Positions 48,340-56,852 of a stretch of 64,000 nucleotides of DNA are shown here, piece after piece (position 1 is the first letter of the stretch; each line of letters starts with the position of its first letter). Below the pieces are notes generated by a model. It was given only the letters and a program-made list of their open reading frames with translations. It searched no databases and was not told the origin of the DNA. Where the stretch lies: contig NZ_BSTR01000030.1 in assembly GCF_030269645.1 (NCBI RefSeq), positions 1 through 64,000 of the forward strand, written 5' to 3'. Source of the DNA: Actinokineospora sp. NBRC 105648 (GTDB lineage Bacteria; Actinomycetota; Actinomycetes; Mycobacteriales; Pseudonocardiaceae). A program made the translations under genes and the position numbers.

Positions 48340-49070
48340 CTCGGTGGCACGCCCGCCGGGTCGAGCGCGGCGTCTATCTCGTTGGTCGACGCCAGGTACC
48401 CGTGCCCCCGCACGGTGCGCACGATCCCGTCGGCGCCGGCCGCGTCGAGCTTGCGCCGCAGGTAGCCGACGTAGACCTCGACGGCGTTGCGCGTCGCCGC
48501 CTGCTCGTCGCCCCACACCGCGCGCAGCAGCTCGTCCTTGGTGACCACCGCGCCCGCACGGCCCGCGAGGGTGTCCAGCACCGCGAACTCGCGCGGGCTC
48601 AGCGCCACCGGCACCCCGCCGAAGCTCACCTCGCGGGTCCCCCGGTCGACCACCAGCTGACCGAGCCGCAGCCGCCTGCCGCTGCCCTCGTCGGCGCCCC
48701 GGCGCAGCACGGCGCGCACCTGGGCCACCAGCACCACGAACGAGAACGGCTTGACCAGGTAGCCGTCGGCGCCCAGGTCCAGGCCGTCGGCCTGGTCGAC
48801 CTCGCCGTCCTTGGCCGAGACCAGCAGCACCGGGGTGCGCACACCCTCGCCGCGCAGCCGCTCCAGCACCCGGTAGCCGGACAGGCCGGGCAGCATGATG
48901 TCGAGCAGGATCACGTCGAAGGTGCCGGTCAGCGCGATGCGCAGGGCGCTGGGCCCGTCACCGGCGACCACGACGTCCATCCCCTCGGCGGTCAGCCCGC
49001 GCTGCAGTGCCCGGCGCACGCCGAGCTCGTCGTCGACCACCAGCACCCGAGGCTTCACGAGTGCCATCAT
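48336..49070 (-). CDS. OmpR/PhoB-family response regulator
   Basis: A 244-residue regulator. The receiver domain has the acidic pair Asp13-Asp14, the phospho-acceptor Asp57 (ILLDIMLPG), the conserved Thr/Ser (LLVSAKD) and the Lys of YLVKPFS. The C-terminal winged helix includes LSPREFAVLDTLAGRAGAVV, then LLRAVWG and VYVGYLRRKLDAAG. Tandem ATG codons at 49070 and 49067. It is coupled to the histidine kinase and divergent from the LolA-like gene. The 132-bp intergenic region carries four CTCTCAGC-like direct repeats that look like its binding sites. Confidence 0.95.
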   Translation of the reverse strand: MMALVKPRVLVVDDELGVRRALQRGLTAEGMDVVVAGDGPSALRIALTGTFDVILLDIMLPGLSGYRVLERLRGEGVRTPVLLVSAKDGEVDQADGLDLGADGYLVKPFSFVVLVAQVRAVLRRGADEGSGRRLRLGQLVVDRGTREVSFGGVPVALSPREFAVLDTLAGRAGAVVTKDELLRAVWGDEQAATRNAVEVYVGYLRRKLDAAGADGIVRTVRGHGYLASTNEIDAALDPAGVPPR

Positions 49071-49097
49071 GGCGCCACCGGCAGTCCCGTGGGGGTC

Positions 49098-49146
49098 ACT
49101 CTCAGCCGACTCTCAGCAGCGGCGCCGCTCTCAGCGCCATCTCAGG
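49098..49146. promoter_or_regulatory. Four direct repeats, candidate response-regulator operator
   Basis: ACTCTCAGC at 49098-49106 and 49109-49117, GCTCTCAGC at 49127-49135, and the weaker CATCTCAGG at 49138-49146. Within each pair the copies are exactly 11 bp apart, about one helical turn, the spacing used by PhoB/OmpR-type regulators binding head to tail. The block lies midway between the divergent starts of the response regulator and the LolA-like gene, so it could control both. Confidence 0.75.
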
Positions 49147-49202
49147 TCGTGGGGAGCAGTGTTCTCGGTGCGGGAACGACGACGGTGACACAGGGGAGAA
49201 CA

Positions 49203-50276
49203 ATGAACAGGAAGCGGACGGCACTGGCCGTCGCAGCGGCGGGGACGGCCACCGGGGTGGTCGGGCTGGTCCTGATCGCGAGTCCGGCGGGGGCCAACGA
49301 GCCGCCGCCCGCACTGCCGCCGATCAGCTCCGAGGCGCTGGTCCAGTCGGTGCTGGACAGCAAGGTCCCGGCGCTCTCCGGCGCGGTGGCGCTGCAGAAC
49401 AACCTCGGCCTGCCGGTGCCCGGCCTGCCGCAGAGCTCGGGCAAGGAGGCCTTCGCCCGGGTCTACAGCGACGGCACCGGCCGCGCCCGGCTCTCACTGG
49501 GCCAGGGCACCGCGGGCGAGCGCACGATCGTGCACGACAACGGGACCACCTGGTTCTGGAACTCCGCCGACCGCTCGGTGGTCAAGTACACCGGCGGCGC
49601 CGAGCACGAGTCGGTCGAGGACAAGCTGGCCGACCCGGCCACCGCCTCGCGCACCTTCATCGAGGCGATCAAGCAGGACAGCGTGGTGACCGTCGACGGC
49701 ACGGCCCGGGTGGCCAACCGCCCGGTCTACCAGCTGGTGCTGACCCCCAAGCCCACCGAGCGCACGCTGCTGCGCGAGGTCCGGGTGTCGGTGGACGAGG
49801 CCACCCGGCTGCCGCTGCAGGTCGAGGTGCTGGCCAACGGCCAGTCCGAGCCCGCGCTCAAGCTCGGCTTCACCGAGTTCAGCACCGGCGCGCAGGACGC
49901 GTCGCTGTTCAGCTTCACCCCGCCCGCCGGGGCGAAGGTGACCGAGCCCGAGGTCGGCGACAAGCCGACCGAGAAGCAGCGCGACGACCTGTTCGCCGCG
50001 CTGGACCTCAAGGTCGTCGGCGAGGGCTGGGACACCGTGCTGACCGGCAAGATCCCGGCGGGCGCGCTCGACCAGCAGATCCCGCAGGGCCAGGGTCGCG
50101 GCGGGGTCGACATCACCAGCGTGCTCAAGCAGCTGGGCAAGCCGGTCAGCGGACCGTTCGGCACCGGCTACGCCATCTCGACGAACGTGGGCACCGCACT
50201 GGTCACCACCGACGGCCGGGTCGCCGTCGGCGCGGTGCCGCAGCAGGTGCTCGTCGACGCGCTCGGGCAGAAGTGA
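49203..50276 (+). CDS. Exported LolA/DUF2092-like protein
   Basis: A 357-residue secreted protein. The signal peptide (MNRKRTALAVAAAGTATGVV then GLVLIASPAGANE) has no lipobox cysteine, so cleavage after an Ala is expected. The mature part resembles the LolA-like beta-barrel fold of outer-membrane lipoprotein-sorting homologues found in actinobacteria: WFWNSADRSVVKY, RPVYQLVLTPKP, REVRVSVDEATRLPLQVEV, then EFSTGAQDASLFSFTPPAG. ATG at 49203 follows GGGAGAAC. Its stop overlaps the ABC ATPase start (GTGA). The exact ligand is unknown; by context it may hand a hydrophobic molecule to, or take one from, the exporter. Confidence 0.82.
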   Translation: MNRKRTALAVAAAGTATGVVGLVLIASPAGANEPPPALPPISSEALVQSVLDSKVPALSGAVALQNNLGLPVPGLPQSSGKEAFARVYSDGTGRARLSLGQGTAGERTIVHDNGTTWFWNSADRSVVKYTGGAEHESVEDKLADPATASRTFIEAIKQDSVVTVDGTARVANRPVYQLVLTPKPTERTLLREVRVSVDEATRLPLQVEVLANGQSEPALKLGFTEFSTGAQDASLFSFTPPAGAKVTEPEVGDKPTEKQRDDLFAALDLKVVGEGWDTVLTGKIPAGALDQQIPQGQGRGGVDITSVLKQLGKPVSGPFGTGYAISTNVGTALVTTDGRVAVGAVPQQVLVDALGQK

Positions 50277-51283
50277 CCGGGTTCTCCGAGCAGCGGGCGG
50301 TCGCGGCCTCAGCCGCGACCGCCCCGCCCGCGGCCCGCACGCGGGGTCTGCGCAAGGTCTACCGGGGCACGGTCGCGGTGGACAACGTGGACCTCGAGGT
50401 GCCGATGGGCTCGGTGCTGGGGATGCTCGGCCCCAACGGATCCGGCAAGACCACCACCATCCGGATGCTGCTCGGCCTGGTCACGCCCACCGCGGGCGAG
50501 GTCGAGCTGCTCGGCCACAAGATGCCCGACGGCGCGGCGCTGGCGCTGCCCGACGTGGGCGCGCTGGTGGAGGGACCGGGGTTCCACCCGTTCCTCTCCG
50601 GCCGGGAGAACCTGATGCGCTTCGCCGCGGCCGAGCCGCTGCTGGCCACCTCGGCGATCACGACAGCCGTGGGTGAGGCGATCGAACGGGTCGGGCTCAC
50701 CAAGGCGGCGAACCGGCGGTACCGGGGGTACTCGCTGGGGATGAAGCAGCGGCTCGGGCTGGCGTCCGCGCTGCTGGTGCCCCGCCGCTTCGTCGTGCTC
50801 GACGAGCCGACCAACGGCCTGGACCCGGCGGGCACCCGCGAGGTCCGCACCGTCATCGCCGACCTGCACGCGGCGGGCACCACCGTCCTGGTGTCGTCCC
50901 ACCTGCTGGCCGAGGTCGAGGCCACCTGCACGCACGTGGCGGTGCTCAACCAGGGCAACGTCGTCGCCCAGGGCGAGCTGGCCGCGCTGCTGGAGGCGGG
51001 TTCGGCGAACCTGCTGGTCAGCACGCCGGAGACCACGCTGGGCCTGGACGCGCTGCGCGAGCGCCGGATCCCGGCCCGCCCGGTGCCCGACGGCCTGCTG
51101 GTCGACCTGACCGCCAGCACCGCACCCGCCGTGGTGGAGGTCCTGGTGCGCGCCGGGGTGCCGGTGCACGAGGTGCGCAGGCAGCGCACCGGCCTGGAGG
51201 ACCTGTTCGCCCGGCTCACCGAGGACAGCGCGGTCACCGAGCTGCCCGACCTCGACACCCTGATCCCCGAGGAAGCCCGATGA
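50273..51283 (+). CDS. ABC exporter ATP-binding protein
   Basis: A 336-residue ABC ATPase of the drug/antibiotic or lipid exporter class (CcmA/DrrA type). Walker A is LGPNGSGKTTTIRML, the signature is YSLGMKQRLGLASAL, and Walker B is FVVLDEPTNGLDPAG. The switch His lies in VLVSSHLLAEV. The C-terminal extension (RRQRTGLEDLFARLTED) is typical of DrrA-like proteins. About 20 Ala-rich residues precede the core. GTG at 50273 is coupled to the LolA-like gene and the stop overlaps the permease start. It energises the permease that follows. Confidence 0.92.
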   Translation: MTGFSEQRAVAASAATAPPAARTRGLRKVYRGTVAVDNVDLEVPMGSVLGMLGPNGSGKTTTIRMLLGLVTPTAGEVELLGHKMPDGAALALPDVGALVEGPGFHPFLSGRENLMRFAAAEPLLATSAITTAVGEAIERVGLTKAANRRYRGYSLGMKQRLGLASALLVPRRFVVLDEPTNGLDPAGTREVRTVIADLHAAGTTVLVSSHLLAEVEATCTHVAVLNQGNVVAQGELAALLEAGSANLLVSTPETTLGLDALRERRIPARPVPDGLLVDLTASTAPAVVEVLVRAGVPVHEVRRQRTGLEDLFARLTEDSAVTELPDLDTLIPEEAR

Positions 51284-52152
51284 CCACCACGGCGGACCTG
51301 CCCGCGACCACCACCACGTCATCCCGCCCCCGGCGCGCGCCGCTGACCCGGCTGCTGCGCTCGGAGCTGCGGATGGTCCTGCGCCGCCCGCGCACGCTGA
51401 TCGGCCTGGGCCTGCTGGGCCTGGTGCCGGTGGTCATCGGCATCGGCATCGCGATCGCGACCAGCTCGTCGGACGGCCAGCCGATCGGCGAGGGCATCGC
51501 CGCGCTGGTCGCGGGCAACGGGCTGCTGCTGCCGATCTTCGCGCTGGTGGTGGCGCTGAACATGCTGCTCCCGCTCACCGGGGCGATGCTGGCCGCCGAC
51601 GCGCTGGCGGGCGAGGCCTCGCACGGCACCCTGCGCGGGCTGCTGATGGCCCCGGTCGGCCGGGCCAGGCTGCTGGCGGTGAAGGCGTTCGGGGTGGCCA
51701 CGGTCAGCCTGATCGCGGTGACGCTGATGGCGGTCACCGGCATCATCACCGGCACCGCGCTGCTGGGCGGCGACGGCATGCTGACCTCGTCCGGCACCTC
51801 GCTGTCCTTTGTGGATGGACTGGGCCGGGTGGGGCTGACCGTCCTGCTGGTGACGATCCAGATCTGGGCGCTCGCGGCGATCGCGCTGGCGGTCTCGGCC
51901 TACACCGAGCACCCGCTGATCGTCGTGGTGGTCGCACTCGGCCTGGTGATCGTCTCCGGCGTGCTGAGCGTGATCCCGGCGCTGGACTGGCTGCAGCCCG
52001 CGCTGATCACCACCAGCTGGGAGTCGGTGGCCGATGTCATCCAGGACCCGCTCTCCTGGGACCCGTTGGTGAACGGGGTACTGCGGGCCGCCTGCTACCT
52101 GGTCATCGGCTACTCGATCGCGCTGGCCCGCACCCTGACCAGGGACGGCTGA
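51280..52152 (+). CDS. ABC-2 type exporter permease
   Basis: A 290-residue permease with six membrane segments: LIGLGLLGLVPVVIGIGIAI, LLLPIFALVVALNMLLPLTG, VATVSLIAVTLMAVTGIITG, TVLLVTIQIWALAAIALAVS, LIVVVVALGLVIVSGVLSV and the last near VLRAACYLVIGYSIALA. The loop ALAGEASHGTLRGLLMAPVGR is the ABC-2 hallmark that contacts the ATPase. ATG at 51280 overlaps the ATPase stop. The three-gene unit ends with a strong palindromic terminator at 52189. Substrate unknown. Confidence 0.9.
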   Translation: MTTTADLPATTTTSSRPRRAPLTRLLRSELRMVLRRPRTLIGLGLLGLVPVVIGIGIAIATSSSDGQPIGEGIAALVAGNGLLLPIFALVVALNMLLPLTGAMLAADALAGEASHGTLRGLLMAPVGRARLLAVKAFGVATVSLIAVTLMAVTGIITGTALLGGDGMLTSSGTSLSFVDGLGRVGLTVLLVTIQIWALAAIALAVSAYTEHPLIVVVVALGLVIVSGVLSVIPALDWLQPALITTSWESVADVIQDPLSWDPLVNGVLRAACYLVIGYSIALARTLTRDG

Positions 52153-52188
52153 GCCAGGTCGGCGGGCTGGGGGAGGTCCGCCGATCCG

Positions 52189-52224
52189 CACAACGCCCCC
52201 CGACGGCCGTCGGGGGGCGTTGTG
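52189..52224. terminator. Bidirectional palindromic terminator
   Basis: A perfect 36-bp palindrome (18-bp arms starting CACAACGCCCCCCGACGG) between the convergent ends of the ABC permease gene (52152) and thiQ (52230). Serves both strands by position. Confidence 0.88.
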
Positions 52225-52229
52225 GCGTT

Positions 52230-53231
52230 TCAGGGGGTGGGACCGACCACCGCGATGCCAGCGGGGTCTAGTCGAAGCGAAACCCCAGCCCCCACAACGG
52301 GTGCGTCTCCGACGCCGGACACCGCGTCCACCGTTCGGGAGTCCACCTCGACGCTCAACCGCACGTGGTCCCGTCGGTGCACCCGCGCCACCACCGTCCC
52401 GCGCACCGGCCCCTCCCCGACGACCAACGCGGTGGGCCGCAAGGCCAAGACCACGTCTCCTTCCGGCGCCCAGGGCAGTGCGGCGACACCGAACTCCGTG
52501 GTCACCACCCCGTCGGCCACCGCGGCCGGTACAACAAGACTCGCCCCCAGGAAGTGGGCCGTCTCGGCGTCCACCGGCCGCCGCCAGACCTCCTCCGGGC
52601 GCCCCACCTGCACGATCCTGCCCGCCGACATGATCGCCACGCGATCGGCCAGCGTGAACGCCTCGTCGTGGTCGTGGGTCACCACCAGCGCGGTGGCCCC
52701 GGACGCGCGCAGCACCCGGGACAGGTCCACGGCCAACTGCTCGCGCAGCGCGCGGTCCAAAGCGGACAGTGGCTCGTCCAGCAGCAGCAACCGGGGATTG
52801 GGCGCCAGCGCGCGGGCCAACGCCACCCGCTGCTGCTCACCGCCGGAGAGCTCGGTGACCCGCCGGGCGCCGTAGCCCGCGAGCCCCACCAGGGACAACA
52901 GCTCGTCGACCCGGTCGAGCGGCTTGCCCGCCATCCGCAGCCCGAAGGCCACGTTGCCCCGCACGTCCCGGTGCGGGAAGAGCTGCCCGTCCTGGAACAC
53001 CAGGCCGAAACCGCGCTTGTGCACCGGCACGTCGCCCAGGTCGCGCCCGTCCCAGGACACCGTGCCCGCGTCCGGTCGCTCCAGGCCCGCGACCGCGCGC
53101 AGCAGGGTCGACTTGCCGCAGCCCGAGGGCCCGAGCAGCGCGACCACCTCGCCGTCGGCGACCTGGATGTCCACATCGGACACCGCGGTCACCCCGCGGT
53201 AGCGCACGGTGAGCCCGTCAACAGCCAGCAT
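52230..53231 (-). CDS. thiQ: Thiamine ABC transporter ATPase (ThiQ-like)
   Basis: A 333-residue importer ATPase. Walker A is GPSGCGKSTLLRAVAG, the signature is LSGGEQQRVALARALA and Walker B is LLLLDEPLSALDRAL, with switch His in VVTHDHDEAF. A C-terminal TOBE-like region (VVLALRPTALVVGEGPVRG) makes it longer than E. coli ThiQ (232). The substrate is inferred from the thiB-thiP operon behind a TPP riboswitch just upstream on this strand. ATG at 53231. Unusually it is separated from thiP by 528 bp that hold an opposing hydrolase gene. It could therefore depend on read-through or its own promoter. Confidence 0.85.
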   Translation of the reverse strand: MLAVDGLTVRYRGVTAVSDVDIQVADGEVVALLGPSGCGKSTLLRAVAGLERPDAGTVSWDGRDLGDVPVHKRGFGLVFQDGQLFPHRDVRGNVAFGLRMAGKPLDRVDELLSLVGLAGYGARRVTELSGGEQQRVALARALAPNPRLLLLDEPLSALDRALREQLAVDLSRVLRASGATALVVTHDHDEAFTLADRVAIMSAGRIVQVGRPEEVWRRPVDAETAHFLGASLVVPAAVADGVVTTEFGVAALPWAPEGDVVLALRPTALVVGEGPVRGTVVARVHRRDHVRLSVEVDSRTVDAVSGVGDAPVVGAGVSLRLDPAGIAVVGPTP

Positions 53232-53256
53232 GGCCGCTCCTTGGATACTGGGTGCT

Positions 53257-53754
53257 GTGCTGACTGTGCTGCTTCCCGGGCGTGCGTACCCGGCCACCGG
53301 TCCCCTGCTCGCCTACGCGGGCGAGGCCGCCCGCAGGCACGGCGCCGAGGTGCGGGCCGTGACCTGGCCCGAGGGGACGACGTCCGAGCAGGTGGTCGCG
53401 GTGGTCCGGGAGGTGATCGGCGCCGACCGGCCGGTGCTGATCGGCAAGTCGCTGGGCAGTTTCGCCGCGCCGCTGGCCGCTGAGCTGTCGCTGCCCGCCG
53501 TGTGGCTGACCCCGGTGCTCACCGATCCCGCTGTCGCCAGCGCCCTGCGCGCGGCCACCGCGCCGTTCCTGCTGGTCGGCGGCACCGCGGACAAGCTGTG
53601 GGACAGCCTGCTCGCCGAGTCCCTGACCCCGGACGTGCTGGAGATCCCCGAGGCTGACCACAGCCTGCTGGTGCCCGGCCCGCTCGGCCTGTCGGCCGGG
53701 GTGCTCGGCACGGTGGCGACCGCCGTCGAGTCGTTCCTGGCGCGGGTCGGCTAG
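53257..53754 (+). CDS. Alpha/beta-hydrolase fold protein
   Basis: A 165-residue compact alpha/beta hydrolase. The first strand and oxyanion region read VLTVLLPGRAYPATGPLL, the nucleophile elbow is IGKSLGSFAAPLA with the central Ser, and the catalytic His is probably in EIPEADHSLLVPG. GTG at 53257. It lies on the plus strand between the minus-strand thiP and thiQ genes, with only 25 and 5 bp to either side, so it interrupts the thiamine operon. Substrate unknown. Confidence 0.8.
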   Translation: MLTVLLPGRAYPATGPLLAYAGEAARRHGAEVRAVTWPEGTTSEQVVAVVREVIGADRPVLIGKSLGSFAAPLAAELSLPAVWLTPVLTDPAVASALRAATAPFLLVGGTADKLWDSLLAESLTPDVLEIPEADHSLLVPGPLGLSAGVLGTVATAVESFLARVG

Positions 53755-53759
53755 CCGCA

Positions 53760-55361
53760 TCAGAACTCCCCCACCGAGGCGACGCGCAGCCGTTCGATCA
53801 GCGCCACGACGGCGATGGTCACCAGCATCAGCAGCGTGCACGCGGCGTAGGCCATCTGGTTGTTCAGCTCGCCGGGGCGGGCGACGAGCCTGCCGATGAC
53901 CACCGGCAGGGTGGCCGAGTCCGGGCGGGCGAGGAAGCTGGTGGCGCCGAACTCGCCGAGGGCCACCACGTAGCCGAAGGCCGCCGCGGCCAGCAGCGAC
54001 CGGCCCGCGAGCGGGATGTCGATCTCCCGCCAGACCCGCCACGGCGAGGCGCCCAGGGTCGCCGCGGCTTGGCGGAGGCGGTCGTCGATCGAGCGCAGGA
54101 CGGGTAGCAGCATGCGGATCACCAGCGGTGTGACCACGAGCGCCTGGGCCAGTGGCACGAGGGTGGCGGAGGTGCGCAGGTCGCCGGGCAGCGCGTCGAG
54201 GGTGATCAGGTAGCCGAAGCCGACCGTGACGGCGGAAACACCCAGGGGCAGCATGAACGCTGTGTCCAGGGCGTCGACCAGCCCAGGTCTTGCCTTGGTC
54301 CGCGCCAGTGACACCAACGCGACGGAGGCCAAGACGCCCAGCACCAAGGCGAGCAGCGTCGCGTCGGTCGCCGCCCGGAGCGAGTTCTCCGCCGCTTCCC
54401 AGCCCGATACCTGCAACGAGCCCCGGTAGCCGGTGCCCGCGAGCGCGCGGTAACCCGCCAGCCCCCAACCATCCACAGTGGACAGCGAGCGGACCACCAA
54501 CGCCGCGATCGGCACCAAGAGCAGCGCCACCACGGCGTAGGCAACCGCAACCACGGCCCACTCACCACCGACCGGACGGCGCGCCGTCTCCGCGGTGCCG
54601 CGCATCCGCGCGGCGGCCTGTCTGCGGCGGGTCACCGCACCGATCACCAGGACGGCGAACACCGCCGCGACCTGGAGCAACGACAACGCCGCCGCGCCGG
54701 GCAGGTCGAGCAGCTGCACGGTGCGCAGGTAGATCTCGGTCTCCAGCGTCGAGTACTCGCCGCCGCCGAGCAACAGCACCACACCGAAGCTGGTGGCGCA
54801 GAACAGGAACACCACCGACGCGGCCGACCCGATCGCGGGTCGCAGCACCGGCAAGGTCACCGACAGGAACGTCCGCAGCCGTGACGCGCCGAGCACCCGC
54901 GCGGCGTCCTCGGCTCGTCTGTCCACATGCGACCATACGCCCGCGACCGACCGCGCGACCACCGCGACGTTGAAGAACGCGTTGGCCAGCACGATCGCGA
55001 CCACACCACCCTCGGGCAGCAGCGACCGGAACGCCAGCCCCACCACGACCGTCGGCAGCACGAACGGCACCAGCACCGCCGCGCGGATGAAACCGTTGCC
55101 GCGCAACGAGGTCCGGGCGAGCAGGAACGCCACCGGCAGACCCGCGACGACCGCGACGGCGGTCGCCGCGGCCGCCTGGCCGACGGTGAAGCCGACCAGG
55201 CCCCAGGTGTCCGCCGAGGCCAGCACCGCGCCGACCCCGTCGCCCAGCAGGCCGAGCCGGATGATCGCGGCGACCGGCCAGAGGAAGAAGACGACCAGGA
55301 AACCCAGCGGTGGCAGGGCCGCCAGCAGTGCCCCGGTCAGCCCCGGACGGCCGTGCGCCAC
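53760..55361 (-). CDS. thiP: Thiamine ABC transporter permease (ThiP-like)
   Basis: A 533-residue fused permease in which two binding-protein-dependent transport modules of about six helices each are joined, as in ThiP and iron-type permeases. The first EAA loop is EDAARVLGASRLRTFLSVTLP and the second is RQAAATLGASPWRVWREIDIP. They are separated by a basic linker (TRRRQAAARMRGTAETARR). The start is uncertain: GTG at 55361 or 55373, both inside the end of thiB, so coupling by overlap of 25-37 bp. The TPP riboswitch upstream of thiB assigns the substrate as thiamine or a derivative. Confidence 0.88.
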   Translation of the reverse strand: MAHGRPGLTGALLAALPPLGFLVVFFLWPVAAIIRLGLLGDGVGAVLASADTWGLVGFTVGQAAAATAVAVVAGLPVAFLLARTSLRGNGFIRAAVLVPFVLPTVVVGLAFRSLLPEGGVVAIVLANAFFNVAVVARSVAGVWSHVDRRAEDAARVLGASRLRTFLSVTLPVLRPAIGSAASVVFLFCATSFGVVLLLGGGEYSTLETEIYLRTVQLLDLPGAAALSLLQVAAVFAVLVIGAVTRRRQAAARMRGTAETARRPVGGEWAVVAVAYAVVALLLVPIAALVVRSLSTVDGWGLAGYRALAGTGYRGSLQVSGWEAAENSLRAATDATLLALVLGVLASVALVSLARTKARPGLVDALDTAFMLPLGVSAVTVGFGYLITLDALPGDLRTSATLVPLAQALVVTPLVIRMLLPVLRSIDDRLRQAAATLGASPWRVWREIDIPLAGRSLLAAAAFGYVVALGEFGATSFLARPDSATLPVVIGRLVARPGELNNQMAYAACTLLMLVTIAVVALIERLRVASVGEF

Positions 55362-56386
55362 TGCGTGATCCACCGCTCCCGGTTGGCCTGGATGTCGCCC
55401 GCGGCCAGCGTCGCCGGGCTCTGCGGCAGCGGGGCGGCCTTCTGCCAGGCGTCCGGCAGCGCGACGCCCTCGCGGGCCGGGTAGACGTACATCTTCTCCG
55501 GAACCTGCTTCTGGAAGGGCTCCGAGAGCAGGAAGTCGACGACCTTGCGGGCGTCGTCGGTGTTCTTGGCGCCGTTGAGCACGCCCGCGTACTCGACCTG
55601 CCGGAAGCAGGTGTCGAGCAGCGCCTGGGTGCGCGGCTTGCCGTCGTCGCCGATCTCGGCGGAGGGCGAGGAGGCGTAGGACACCACGATCGGCCGCGGG
55701 CCCTTGCCCGAGGAACCCGAGAACTCCTGGGTGTAGGCCTCCTCCCAGCCGCTGACGACCTTCACGCCGTTGGCCTTGAGGCGCTGCCAGTAGTTGACCC
55801 AGCCCTGGTTGCCGTAGTGCGCGACCGTGCCGAGCACGAACGCGAGCCCGGGCGAGGACGTCGCGGGGTCCTCGACCACCAGCAGGTCCTTGTACTTGGC
55901 GTCGGCCAGGTCCTCGAAGCTGGCGGGCACCGGCAGGTTCTTGGCGGTGAGCGCGGCCGGGTCGACGTTGACGCACACGTCGCCGACGTCGACCGCGGAG
56001 AGGCGGTTCTTGTCGTCGACGCTGTAGCGCTGCGGGCCCTTGTCGGCCTCGGGGCTGCGGTACTCGGCGAAGACGCCCTCGTCGAGCGCGCGCGAGGCGA
56101 AGGTGGTGTCGACGCCGAAGGCCGCGTCACCGAGCGGGGCGCCCTTGGTGAGCACCAGCTGGTTGGTCAGCGCGCCCGCGTCGCCGCTCTTCCGGACATC
56201 GATCTTGATCCCGGTGTCGGCGCGGAACTTCTCCAGCACCGCGGCGTCGGCGTCGAAGGAGTCGTGGGTCACCAGGACGACGGTGCGCTCCCCGGTTTTC
56301 GCCTCGCCCGAACCGCCGCCCGAACCGCCGGTCGAACACCCGGCGGCCAGCACGGCGGCCCCGGCCAAGATCGCGATACGGCGCAT
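55337..56386 (-). CDS. thiB: Thiamine ABC transporter substrate-binding lipoprotein (ThiB-like)
   Basis: A 349-residue lipoprotein. The signal peptide MRRIAILAGAAVLAAGC ends in a lipobox, then a Gly/Ser linker precedes the binding domain. Features of the ThiB/TbpA group are RTVVLVTHDSFDADAAVLEK near the start, then GDAAFGVDTTFASRAL, and WVNYWQRLKANGVKVVSGW with the aromatic residues of the ligand site. ATG at 56386 has AGGAAGG upstream. A TPP aptamer lies 33 nt before the start codon, so expression falls when thiamine pyrophosphate is plentiful. Delivers thiamine to ThiP. Confidence 0.94.
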   Translation of the reverse strand: MRRIAILAGAAVLAAGCSTGGSGGGSGEAKTGERTVVLVTHDSFDADAAVLEKFRADTGIKIDVRKSGDAGALTNQLVLTKGAPLGDAAFGVDTTFASRALDEGVFAEYRSPEADKGPQRYSVDDKNRLSAVDVGDVCVNVDPAALTAKNLPVPASFEDLADAKYKDLLVVEDPATSSPGLAFVLGTVAHYGNQGWVNYWQRLKANGVKVVSGWEEAYTQEFSGSSGKGPRPIVVSYASSPSAEIGDDGKPRTQALLDTCFRQVEYAGVLNGAKNTDDARKVVDFLLSEPFQKQVPEKMYVYPAREGVALPDAWQKAAPLPQSPATLAAGDIQANRERWITQWRTAVRG

Positions 56387-56419
56387 GAGATCCCTTCCTC
56401 GCAGCGTGCGCACCACGAG

Positions 56420-56513
56420 GCCCTCCCTGCGCCGGCATGATCCGGATCAGGTGTGGACGGTCGAGGGCACGCGTGCCCTCCTCTCAGCCCGGCGCGTGTC
56501 CGGACTCCCGTGG
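56420..56513 (-). promoter_or_regulatory. TPP (THI-element) riboswitch
   Basis: Read on the minus strand: a 5' segment ACGGGAGTCC, the conserved GGGCTGAGAG (56481-56490), and then CCTGATCCGGATCATGCCGG with GCGCAGGGAG (56422-56450). These are the pyrimidine- and pyrophosphate-sensor cores of the TPP aptamer. A GC-rich variable P3 hairpin (GAGGGCACGCGTGCCCTC) lies between them. The short 33-nt distance to the thiB start suggests translational control by hiding the AGGAAGG site. The promoter must lie between the riboswitch and the divergent gene at 56556. Confidence 0.95.
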
Positions 56514-56555
56514 CGGTGCCGAGCGTACGCGCCCGCCGCGCGGGAGGATGACACC

Positions 56556-56852
56556 ATGGCTGAACTGTTGAGCGAACAAGACCTCGGCAAGGCACTGGGC
56601 ACCCTCCCGGACTGGAACCTGGACGAGGGCGCCCTGGTCCGGACGGTGGAACTGGCCGACTTCCCGCAGGCGATCCAGGTCGTCAACCGGGTCGCCGAGA
56701 TCGCGGAGAACGACAACCACCACCCGGACATCGACATCCGCTGGCGAACCCTGACGCTGCGGTGCAGCACACACTCGGCGGGCGGGATCACCGCGCTGGA
56801 CGTGTCCCTGGCCCGCGAGATCGACGGCGTGGTCGACGCGATCCGGTCGTGA
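56556..56852 (+). CDS. 4a-hydroxytetrahydrobiopterin dehydratase (pterin-4a-carbinolamine dehydratase)
   Basis: A 98-residue PCD/DCoH protein. The active-site motif is ENDNHHPDIDIRW, with the adjacent catalytic histidines and proline, and the terminal region THSAGGITALDVSLAREID is conserved in the family. It recycles the 4a-carbinolamine pterin formed by aromatic amino acid hydroxylases. ATG at 56556 has GGAGG eight bases upstream. It is divergent from the thiamine operon, and no hydroxylase gene is present nearby, so its partner lies elsewhere or it has a folate-related role. Confidence 0.93.
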   Translation: MAELLSEQDLGKALGTLPDWNLDEGALVRTVELADFPQAIQVVNRVAEIAENDNHHPDIDIRWRTLTLRCSTHSAGGITALDVSLAREIDGVVDAIRS

